Below, piece by piece: positions 1 to 5,162 of a stretch of 5,162 bases of DNA. The position numbers and the translations under genes are program-made. Origin of the DNA: Bacteroidales bacterium UBA6340 (GTDB lineage: Bacteria; Bacteroidota; Bacteroidia; Bacteroidales; Paludibacteraceae); contig DJSG01000020.1 of the NCBI GenBank assembly GCA_002440265.1, forward strand, positions 1-5,162, given 5' to 3'. Positions within the stretch are counted from its first letter, which is position 1. Each line of letters opens with the position of its first letter. A model generated the notes under the pieces. The model was not told the origin of the DNA, ran no database searches, and saw only the letters and a list, made by a program, of their open reading frames with translations.

Positions 1-35
1 ATGGTGGATGAAACGATGGTGGATGAAACGATGGT
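1..35. repeat. 15-bp tandem repeat, two copies plus a partial third
   Basis: The unit atggtggatgaaacg occurs at 1-15 and 16-30 without mismatch, and a third partial copy (atggt) starts at 31. The window begins inside the array, so more copies may lie upstream. The unit is 15 bp long, so one frame stays open from position 1 to the TGA at 103-105 and reads as repeated MVDET. I see no evidence that this peptide is made. The reverse complement of this block resembles the array downstream of the neighbouring gene: acgatggtgg (13-22) matches ccaccatcgt (509-518) perfectly. Confidence 0.85.
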
Positions 36-80
36 ATATAAAGTAGTTCCAATAAAGCAATTAACAAATATCAAAAGGCA

Positions 81-473
81 ATGGTATATCGATATGAAGA
101 TTTGATTATATGGCAGTTAGCCCGTACTTTGGTAGGCAAGATATATACATCTCTACAAGATGTGAAAGACTATGGATTCAAAGACCAGATACAACGGGCT
201 TCTGTGTCCGTTATGAACAATATCGCCGAGGGATTTCAGCGGCATAAGTTCACTACTGATAATAAAACGTTTATCAGTTATCTTAACATTGCCTACGGCT
301 CATGCGGTGAGGTGAAAAGTATGCTGTACATCGCGGAGGACATCCGCTATTTGGATGCTGTCATACTCAAAGAGTTACATTCATTGTGTACGTCTCTTGA
401 ATGTAAGATAGAAGCCTTGATGGTTTCCATGCGTAAGAATGAAAAAAGAATGTTGAATATCAGCAAATCATAG
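81..473 (+). CDS. Four-helix-bundle protein, 23S rRNA intervening-sequence (S23) family
   Basis: This encodes 130 aa, close to the usual 115-130 aa of the family once called 23S rRNA intervening sequence protein (TIGR02436/IPR012657-type). Family signatures are visible: an N-terminal Y-x-D-L-x-x-W (residues 5-11), the central block KDQIQRASVSVMNNIAEGF (residues 34-52), then a Y-L-x-I-A-x-G-S-x-x-E block (67-77). Residues 80-120 are mostly helical and end in a basic tail. No signal peptide or membrane segment is seen. The family forms a four-helix bundle that assembles into oligomers; its role is not established. Members occur inside excised 23S rRNA intervening sequences in spirochaetes and as free-standing genes in Bacteroidetes. 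The ATG at 81 fits the family N-terminus. Base composition is clearly more AT-rich (about 40% GC by eye) than ligA downstream, which suggests separate ancestry. Inverted repeat blocks flank the gene. Confidence 0.9.
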   Translation: MVYRYEDLIIWQLARTLVGKIYTSLQDVKDYGFKDQIQRASVSVMNNIAEGFQRHKFTTDNKTFISYLNIAYGSCGEVKSMLYIAEDIRYLDAVILKELHSLCTSLECKIEALMVSMRKNEKRMLNISKS

Positions 474-481
474 ATGCCCCA

Positions 482-571
482 ACATTGTAACATCCACATA
501 TCGCAGAGCCACCATCGTAACACCCTCATCGTGAGCGAAGCGAACCATTATCGTCAAACCCACTTATCGTG
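482..571. repeat. Degenerate short-repeat array between the four-helix gene and ligA
   Basis: A loosely repeated unit built around ATCG followed by A/C-rich sequence recurs here, with ATCG cores at 500, 514, 528, 550 and 566 (spacings 14, 14, 22 and 16). The clearest copies read catcgtaacaccc, ccattatcgtcaaaccc and cacttatcgtgaaaac. An earlier diverged copy, cattgtaacatccac, starts at 483. Parts are the reverse complement of the 1-35 tandem repeat: ccaccatcgt (509-518) pairs with 13-22, and catccac (491-497) pairs with gtggatg at 4-10 and 19-25. The array fills almost the whole gap before ligA and reaches its possible GTG start at 569. No standard Bacteroidetes promoter (TTTG / TAnnTTTG) was recognised in it. 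Confidence 0.6.
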
Positions 572-577
572 AAAACA

Positions 578-2641
578 ATGGAATTGTTTGAACCCATAGA
601 GCGCGACGAAATCCTGTCTTTGCGCAAGGAACTGGAGGATAGCAACTACAAGTACTACGTCCTCAATGCCCCCACGATGTCCGACGAGGAGTTCGACCGC
701 AAGATGCGTCGCCTGCAGGACCTCGAGGCACTGCATCCCGAGATGGCAGACCCCAAGTCGCCCACCCAACACGTAGGCTCCGACCTCACCGCCAAGAAGG
801 GCTTCGAGCAGGTTACACACCGCTACCCGATGCTCTCCCTCGCCAATACCTATTCGCGCGAAGAGGTGGAGGACTGGGTACGCAAACTGCCTGACAATGT
901 GGAGATTGTATGCGAACTCAAGTTCGACGGGCTCAGTATCTCCCTCTGGTACGAGCACGGCATTCTCACCCACGCCGTGACGCGCGGCGACGGGGTGCGC
1001 GGGGACGATGTCCTCAGCAACATCAAGACCATTCCGTCTATCCCGTGGCAAGTCACCCGCCCCGACCTGCCCGATTTCTTCGAGTTGCGCGGCGAGGTAC
1101 TGCTGCCGTGGAAGGCTTTCGAGCGTCTCAACAAAGAGCGCGAGGAGCAAGAGGAGCCCCTCTTCGCCAATCCCCGCAACGCCGCATCAGGCACCCTCAA
1201 ACTGCAGGACCCGCGCGAGGTGGCACGCCGCGGGCTGACCGCATACCTATATTATATGCTGGGCGACAATCTCCCCGGCACCACCCACTACGAGCGTCTG
1301 CAACTCGCGCGCCAATGGGGCTTCCAGGTCAGCGATGCCATTCGCGTCTGCCACAGCGTCGATGAGGTCATGCAGTACATCGCCCATTGGGACACCGAGC
1401 GCAAGAACCTGCCTGTCGCTACCGATGGCATCGTACTGAAAGTGAACGACTTAGCGCAACAGCAGGCACTCGGTTACACCGCCAAGACGCCCCGTTGGGC
1501 TATCGCCTATAAGTTCCCCGCGGAACGCCAACTCACCCGCCTGCGCCGCATCACCTACCAGGTCGGACGCACGGGAGTAGTAACACCCGTTGCCAACCTT
1601 GACCCCGTGCAACTGTCGGGCACCGTTGTCCAACGCGCCACGCTCCACAACGAGGATTTCATCCGTTCTCTCGGCATCCGCGAGGGCGACATGGTATGGG
1701 TGGAGAAAGGTGGCGAAATCATTCCGAAGATAGTGGGCAAAGAAACAGCCCCGACCTCCCCAACCCCTCCAGAGGAGGGGCTCAACGGGAGTTCTGAAAG
1801 CCCCCTCTTTGAGGGGGTTGGGGAGGTCTTCCCGAGGGTCTGCCCCGAATGTGGCACCCCTCTGGTCCGCGTCGAAGGCGAAGCCGCATGGCGTTGCCCC
1901 AACGAGCAAGGCTGCCCGCCGCAAATCAAAGGCAGGATAGAGCACTTCGTCTCCCGCAGGGCAATGAACATCGACGGACTCGGCGAAGAGACCATCGACC
2001 TCCTCTATTCGCAAGGGCTCCTGCACAATATCGCTGACATCTACGACCTGACACTCAACGACTTGGCCCGTCAAGAGCGTCTCGGCATCAAGTCGGCGCA
2101 AAACATTCTCGCGGGCATCGAAGCCAGTAAACAGGTGCCGTGGAGCCGTGTCCTTTTCGCCCTCGGCATACGTATGGTCGGCGAGACGACCGCCAAGAAG
2201 ATAGCCCGCCGCTACCGTTCTATCGATGAACTCCAGTGGGCGACGCACGACCAACTCACGTCCATCGAGGATGTCGGCGACCAGATAGCCGACAACGTCA
2301 TCGCCTACTTCAACGACTTTCGTAACATCGAGATAGTCAATCGCTTACGTCTTGCCGGTGTGCAGATGGAGAGTACCGAAGACACCACCCCGACCACCAA
2401 CCTGCTCGCGGGCAAGAGCATCGTCATCTCGGGCGTCTTCGCCCGCCACAGCCGCGACGAGTACAAGGCAATGATTGAGGCAAACGGCGGCAAGAACACC
2501 GGTTCGGTCAGCAAGAAGACCTCGTTCATCCTCGCGGGCGACAATATGGGTCCCGAGAAGCGCAAGAAAGCCGAAGACCTCGGCATCCCGCTTGTCACAG
2601 AGGACGATTTCCTCCGAATGCTCACACCCAACAACTCATAA
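578..2641 (+). CDS. ligA: NAD-dependent DNA ligase LigA
   Basis: LigA seals single-strand nicks using NAD+; it is the replicative and repair ligase of bacteria and normally essential. From the ATG at 578 the protein has 687 aa. An in-frame GTG at 569 would add three residues, but it lies inside the repeat array. I prefer ATG because it places the adenylated lysine of the KFDG motif at K115, as in E. coli. Visible parts in order: domain Ia with NYKYYVLNAPTMSDEEFD (about 23-40); nucleotidyltransferase with K115, RGDGVRGDD, ELRGEV (about 169-174), DGIVLKVN (about 283-290) and the AYKFPAE lysine near 312; OB fold (about 325-390); a four-cysteine zinc finger at C422, C425, C440 and C446; helix-hairpin-helix region (about 495-580); C-terminal BRCT (about 608-685). 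Every catalytic motif is present. The oddity is about 25 residues (roughly 393-417) between the OB fold and zinc finger, encoded by a palindromic repeat and lengthening this linker by about 16 residues relative to E. coli. It is first in a tight operon. Confidence 0.98.
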   Translation: MELFEPIERDEILSLRKELEDSNYKYYVLNAPTMSDEEFDRKMRRLQDLEALHPEMADPKSPTQHVGSDLTAKKGFEQVTHRYPMLSLANTYSREEVEDWVRKLPDNVEIVCELKFDGLSISLWYEHGILTHAVTRGDGVRGDDVLSNIKTIPSIPWQVTRPDLPDFFELRGEVLLPWKAFERLNKEREEQEEPLFANPRNAASGTLKLQDPREVARRGLTAYLYYMLGDNLPGTTHYERLQLARQWGFQVSDAIRVCHSVDEVMQYIAHWDTERKNLPVATDGIVLKVNDLAQQQALGYTAKTPRWAIAYKFPAERQLTRLRRITYQVGRTGVVTPVANLDPVQLSGTVVQRATLHNEDFIRSLGIREGDMVWVEKGGEIIPKIVGKETAPTSPTPPEEGLNGSSESPLFEGVGEVFPRVCPECGTPLVRVEGEAAWRCPNEQGCPPQIKGRIEHFVSRRAMNIDGLGEETIDLLYSQGLLHNIADIYDLTLNDLARQERLGIKSAQNILAGIEASKQVPWSRVLFALGIRMVGETTAKKIARRYRSIDELQWATHDQLTSIEDVGDQIADNVIAYFNDFRNIEIVNRLRLAGVQMESTEDTTPTTNLLAGKSIVISGVFARHSRDEYKAMIEANGGKNTGSVSKKTSFILAGDNMGPEKRKKAEDLGIPLVTEDDFLRMLTPNNS
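1753..1828. repeat. 76-bp REP-like double-hairpin palindrome inside ligA
   Basis: Two 30-bp arms (1753-1782 and 1799-1828) are inverted copies with 25 of 30 positions identical, separated by a 16-bp spacer. The outermost 15 bp, gacctccccaacccc (1753-1767) and ggggttggggaggtc (1814-1828), pair perfectly. Each arm also holds its own 7-bp hairpin with a 3-nt loop: cccctcc-aga-ggagggg at 1764-1780 and ccccctc-ttt-gaggggg at 1801-1817. The element is in frame in ligA and has no stop in that frame. The architecture resembles REP/BIME-like palindromes; I recall similar CCTCCCCAACCCC-type palindromes from Bacteroidetes intergenic DNA but could not check this. No transposase lies in the window. Confidence 0.9.
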
Positions 2642-2648
2642 ACCGCCT

Positions 2649-3119
2649 ATGTCACTCAAAGAACAGATATTCAACTACATACGACAGCATCGCCCTGCGC
2701 GCAATGTCGTGATGCCGCGTTGGGACCGTCCTTGCCGCATCGCCATTCTCCACGACGGAGGCGACGTCTCCGCCTTGGTGCACAAACTCACAGCCGACAG
2801 CACGCCCGCAACCCGAAAGCAGGTGGACGTCTTCGCCGTGCCGGACAAGAAACAGGTTTGCGCGTTGCTCTCCCGCCCCAAAAAGGAGGTCCTCCGCGCC
2901 ATCACGGCACAGGAATACGACCTTCTCATCGACCTCACGCAGCAGCCCACGTTGGTCTCGCTCTACATGGCACTGTATATCCGCGCGGCGTTCAAGGTCG
3001 GCCGTTACACCCGCGACGGCATCTACGACCTCACCATCAACACCCCCGCGCAGGACACGCCCGACTACCTCTTCTCGCAAATCATCAAGTACCTCCACAT
3101 CTTCACAACTAATGAATAA
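2649..3119 (+). CDS. DUF6913-like conserved hypothetical protein
   Basis: This encodes 156 aa from the ATG at 2649, 7 bp after the ligA stop. The frame is open further upstream, but that part lies inside ligA and is not expected to be translated. No signal peptide or membrane helix is seen, so the product is probably cytoplasmic. The N-terminus is basic (ARNVVMPRWDRPCR, residues 17-30), followed by alternating strand/helix segments. Conserved-looking blocks are RIAILHDGGD (about 30-39), EYDLLIDLTQQP (about 89-100) and the C-terminal stretch with FKVGRY, YDLTI and IIKYL. The pattern and the position between ligA and dapA match the Bacteroidetes family I know as DUF6913, of unknown function. 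The family name is from memory; the gene itself is well supported by its spacing and codon use like ligA. Its stop overlaps the dapA start, so the two are probably translationally coupled. Confidence 0.82.
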   Translation: MSLKEQIFNYIRQHRPARNVVMPRWDRPCRIAILHDGGDVSALVHKLTADSTPATRKQVDVFAVPDKKQVCALLSRPKKEVLRAITAQEYDLLIDLTQQPTLVSLYMALYIRAAFKVGRYTRDGIYDLTINTPAQDTPDYLFSQIIKYLHIFTTNE

Positions 3120-4008
3120 TACTTCGCTAAAAGGCTTAGGCACTGCCCTTATCACTCCGTTTTGCGAAGACGGCAGTGTGGACTTTGCCGCTCTTACCCG
3201 TCTGATAGACAAACAATTAAACAGCCGCACCCCTGCCGCACCCACTGCGGGCATTGACTATCTCGTTGTACTCGGCACCACGGGCGAAACCGCCACGCTC
3301 ACCCTTGCCGAACAGGATGCTGTGCGCGAACATATCGTCCGCCAAGTGGCAGGTCGTGTGCCCCTCGTCCTCGGCTTGGGCGGCAACTGCACTGCCGCTG
3401 TCATAGAGCGCATCAATCAACTCCGCGACGTGCTGCAATCCGACTTTGCGGCTATCCTATCCGTTTGCCCATACTACAACAAACCATCGCAAGAGGGTCT
3501 CTGTCAGCACTTTACGGCTATTGCAAAGGCGAGCCCTGTCCCCGTTATCCTGTACAATGTCCCCGGGCGCACGGGCGTTAATCTCCTCCCCGAGACCGTC
3601 ATGCGCATCTACGATGCTTGCTCCGACCGTATCCTGGGTATCAAGGAAGCCAGCGGTAACGTACAGCAAATCACCGAGTTGATAGACCTTGCCAATGGCA
3701 AACTGCTTGTCATCAGTGGTGATGACGGTATCGCTTGCGAACTGATGAATGCGGGAGCCGACGGGCTCATCAGCGTGGCAAGCAACGCATTCCCCGAGGA
3801 CATGGGTCGCTTGGTACACGAACACAGTATGGCACTGCAGCAACGCTATGCCCACATCATCCACCTGCTTTTCGTGGAGGGCAACCCGTCGGGTATCAAG
3901 ACCGTCCTTGCGGAGCAAGGGCTGATTAAGAACATCCTCCGCCTCCCTCTTGTTCCCAACACTCTCCCCACCCAAATGGTCATCCGCCGCGGTATGAAAT
4001 CCATATAA
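3112..4008 (+). CDS. dapA: 4-hydroxy-tetrahydrodipicolinate synthase DapA
   Basis: DapA condenses pyruvate with aspartate semialdehyde, the first committed step of diaminopimelate and lysine synthesis, in the cytoplasm. The protein is 298 aa, a normal length, and is a (beta/alpha)8 barrel of the NAL/DapA family. Active-site residues are all visible: the LGTTGE motif with T56 and T57, Y122 in the YYNKPSQEG motif, Y148 and R153 in ILYNVPGRTG, and the Schiff-base lysine K178 in GIKEASGN. The EGNPSGIK motif near the C-terminus is typical of Bacteroidetes enzymes. The ATG at 3112 overlaps the preceding stop by 8 bp (aatgaataat), which suggests translational coupling, and it gives the expected N-terminus (LKGLGTALITPF). 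One oddity is a proline/alanine-rich segment, SRTPAAPTAG (about 38-47), just before the GTTGE strand, where family members usually have a short turn. A terminator follows at 4135-4178. Confidence 0.98.
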   Translation: MNNTSLKGLGTALITPFCEDGSVDFAALTRLIDKQLNSRTPAAPTAGIDYLVVLGTTGETATLTLAEQDAVREHIVRQVAGRVPLVLGLGGNCTAAVIERINQLRDVLQSDFAAILSVCPYYNKPSQEGLCQHFTAIAKASPVPVILYNVPGRTGVNLLPETVMRIYDACSDRILGIKEASGNVQQITELIDLANGKLLVISGDDGIACELMNAGADGLISVASNAFPEDMGRLVHEHSMALQQRYAHIIHLLFVEGNPSGIKTVLAEQGLIKNILRLPLVPNTLPTQMVIRRGMKSI

Positions 4009-4134
4009 ATGACCACCTATGACGACGCGAGCCAATAAGGAGTTCTGCTCAAGCCACAGGCTTTCGCCTCGCTACGGTGCTCAGTGTGCTTGCGCAACCC
4101 GCCTTACGCTTCACGTCTTCCAATCCCCAAAGTA
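4009..4134. other. Convergent intergenic stretch without a supported gene
   Basis: This is the spacer between the dapA stop and the terminator. A short reading frame from 4019 stays open to 4213, but it runs through the terminator hairpin and into the antisense of the lipoprotein gene. Its composition looks random and rich in Cys and Arg, so I do not call it a gene. A small hairpin (aggc-tttc-gcct, around 4056-4070) is the only local structure noticed. No tRNA or other RNA gene was recognised. Confidence 0.6.
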
Positions 4135-4178
4135 CACAAAAGAGACTGCCTGCGCTTGTCAGACAGTCTCTTTTTGTG
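4135..4178. terminator. Bidirectional intrinsic terminator between dapA and the lipoprotein gene
   Basis: A 15-bp stem (4138-4152 with 4160-4174) has one mismatch (C4149/A4163), includes the core agagactg/cagtctct, and closes on a 7-nt loop (cgcttgt). A run of five T (4171-4175) ends the + strand copy, and the A run at 4138-4141 gives a T run on the - strand. It sits 127 bp after the dapA stop and 13 bp past the end of the convergent lipoprotein gene, so it can serve both transcripts. Confidence 0.88.
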
Positions 4179-4190
4179 CGCACAACGTGC

Positions 4191-5099
4191 TTACTTTTTC
4201 AGCAAAGCCTTGATGCCGTGAGCCTTAAGCGACTTGGCAACAGCGGCTTTCTTCTTCGGCAATTGTGCAGGAGCCTCTGCGGTGTCGTCGATTGTGATGG
4301 TGCAAGCCTTGTACACAGCCGTGCCGTTCACAGCCTCCGTGTACGGAGCCGCAAACACTACATATTCGCCACTTTCCTTTACCCATTCCGACAAATCTTC
4401 GGTTATGTTGCCGCTGTAGATGGGCAGTTCGTAGTCGTAGTACTCAAAGGTCTCCACCCATGCGTCAATCTCCTCGGCAATAGCCTCTTGCGTGGGATTG
4501 GGAACGTACTCGTCCCAGTCCGCTTTGGGCTCCAAGTAGAAGAAATAGGGGTCGTTGTTGGTTGTGGTAACAGTAGCCACGTTATCCGCAACGTTGATAG
4601 TCAGTTGGTTGTCCGACATGGCAAGTTCCTTGGTAGTGAACTCCACTTTCTCCACGCTGCCCACCAATGCTTTCTTGTTCAGGTCCACTTGGAAGGCGAA
4701 AGCGTAGTAAGCCGTTTGCGGGTCCAATCCCTCGAAGTCGTAGGAGTCTGCGCCCACTGACATGAGGTCTTCCCACGTGATGTCCTCACCCAGCAGTTCG
4801 GTGTAGTAGTCGCATGTCTCATCGAAAAAGGAAGCATAGTCGGTGAACAGCGCAGCATCATCGGCATAGTCCTGCGTGAATTCAGCCACCTCTTGCACAT
4901 CAAAGTAATAGACGATGTTAGAGTCTTTTGGCGTTACAGACACGGTTGCCGTTGTAGCTCCGATATTAGAGGCTTGAATGGTGAATGCGGCTACTTCGGG
5001 TTCCGGTTCGGGGTCGGGTGTGGGTTCGGGTTTCTTCTCACACGATGCAAGGGCAACACTCATCAGTGCAACCGATGCGAAATAAAAATACTTTTTCAT
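4191..5099 (-). CDS. Exported lipoprotein with two FN3-like units
   Basis: This encodes 302 aa when started at the ATG complementary to 5097-5099. The frame extends upstream to 5153, but only this start gives a proper signal peptide. Residues 1-20 (MKK, hydrophobic core, then LASC) form a signal peptidase II signal with the lipidated cysteine at C20. Residues 21-35 are an acidic, proline-rich spacer (EKKPEPTPDPEPEPE), a plausible surface-export and reach segment for a Bacteroidetes outer-membrane lipoprotein. Residues 36-158 contain an FN3-like beta pattern (ATTATVSV, YYFDV, GLDPQTAYYAFAF, VEFTT) interrupted by an acidic, aromatic helical segment (about 69-115). Residues 160-272 repeat this plan (NVATVTTTN, YFFYL, helical AIAEEIDAWVETF, GEYVVFAAPY, ACTITI). 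The last 23 residues are lysine-rich and contrast with the very acidic body. Function is unknown; a binding or scaffold role at the cell surface is inference. No catalytic motif is evident and no partner gene is adjacent. Confidence 0.9.
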   Translation of the reverse strand: MKKYFYFASVALMSVALASCEKKPEPTPDPEPEPEVAAFTIQASNIGATTATVSVTPKDSNIVYYFDVQEVAEFTQDYADDAALFTDYASFFDETCDYYTELLGEDITWEDLMSVGADSYDFEGLDPQTAYYAFAFQVDLNKKALVGSVEKVEFTTKELAMSDNQLTINVADNVATVTTTNNDPYFFYLEPKADWDEYVPNPTQEAIAEEIDAWVETFEYYDYELPIYSGNITEDLSEWVKESGEYVVFAAPYTEAVNGTAVYKACTITIDDTAEAPAQLPKKKAAVAKSLKAHGIKALLKK

Positions 5100-5162
5100 T
5101 GTTGTTTGTTTATTAAGTTGAACATTGATATTCTTTCGATATTCTCTCGGCAATCACATACT
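5100..5162 (-). promoter_or_regulatory. Leader of the lipoprotein gene with an 8-bp direct repeat
   Basis: This region lies upstream of the - strand lipoprotein start and reaches the window edge. It is AT-rich and has A-rich sequence just before the ATG (aaacaaacaac), as is usual for Bacteroidetes starts that lack a Shine-Dalgarno. A direct repeat gatattct occurs at 5127-5134 and 5138-5145, an 11-bp period of about one helical turn, so it could be a regulator site. I could not identify a convincing TTTG / TAnnTTTG promoter pair; it may lie beyond 5162. Confidence 0.4.

Noticed and set aside
482..571. CRISPR-like array
   Set aside because: The repeats are short, degenerate and irregularly spaced, with no distinct spacers and no cas genes.
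1753..1828. Intrinsic terminator inside ligA
   Set aside because: The hairpins are GC-rich but no T run follows either of them; the sequence after 1828 is ttcccgaggg.
1451..2254. Long open frame on the - strand within ligA (267 aa), and a similar one at 554-1150
   Set aside because: Both lie antisense to ligA, whose motifs are unmistakable. Long antisense frames are expected from its GC-rich codon use, and the translations show no recognisable family.
2475..2648. Upstream extension of the DUF6913-like protein into ligA
   Set aside because: That part overlaps the ligA BRCT domain in another frame and translates to low-complexity Arg/Ser sequence; the ATG at 2649 sits just after the ligA stop.
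4019..4213. Possible small + strand gene after dapA (64 aa)
   Set aside because: It runs through the terminator hairpin and into the antisense of the lipoprotein gene; its composition looks like noise and no start context supports it.
4077..4760. Open + strand frame of 227 aa
   Set aside because: It is antisense to the lipoprotein gene, whose lipobox, spacer and beta-strand pattern make it the real coding strand.
5100..5153. N-terminal extension of the lipoprotein to a start at 5153
   Set aside because: It would place 18 polar residues before the MKK of a normal signal peptide and disrupt lipoprotein export.

Overview
The window looks like a piece of a Bacteroidales (Bacteroidetes) chromosome of moderately high GC in its core genes. 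Three things point there. ligA, a small uncharacterised gene and dapA lie head to tail. There is a four-helix-bundle protein of the 23S rRNA intervening-sequence type. The lipoprotein signal peptide is followed by an acidic, proline-rich spacer and FN3-like domains. No Shine-Dalgarno sequences are obvious, which is normal for this phylum.

Layout. Positions 1-577 hold a small AT-richer module: a 15-bp tandem repeat, a four-helix-bundle gene (81-473, +), and a degenerate repeat array (482-571). Parts of that array are the reverse complement of the first repeat, so the gene sits between inverted repeat blocks, rather like a mobile or rRNA intervening-sequence cassette. Positions 578-4008 are a compact + strand operon: ligA (NAD-dependent DNA ligase), a 156-aa DUF6913-like protein 7 bp downstream, and dapA (4-hydroxy-tetrahydrodipicolinate synthase), whose ATG overlaps the previous stop by 8 bp. 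Positions 4009-4190 are a convergent intergenic region with one strong bidirectional terminator. Positions 4191-5099 (- strand) encode a 302-aa exported lipoprotein with two FN3-like units and a lysine-rich C-terminal tail. The remainder (5100-5162) is its upstream region.

The most striking feature is a 76-bp GC-rich imperfect palindrome (1753-1828) inside the ligA reading frame. It is made of two hairpins enclosed by a 15-bp outer stem. It encodes about 25 extra residues in the linker between the OB fold and the zinc finger, and the frame and all recognised catalytic motifs remain intact. It looks like a REP-type intergenic palindrome that has become part of an essential protein. The inverted repeats around the four-helix-bundle gene are the second point of interest.

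The operon joins DNA replication and repair (ligA) with lysine/diaminopimelate synthesis (dapA). I see no biochemical link between them; the arrangement appears to be a lineage-typical housekeeping cluster. No complete novel defence or mobile system is visible.
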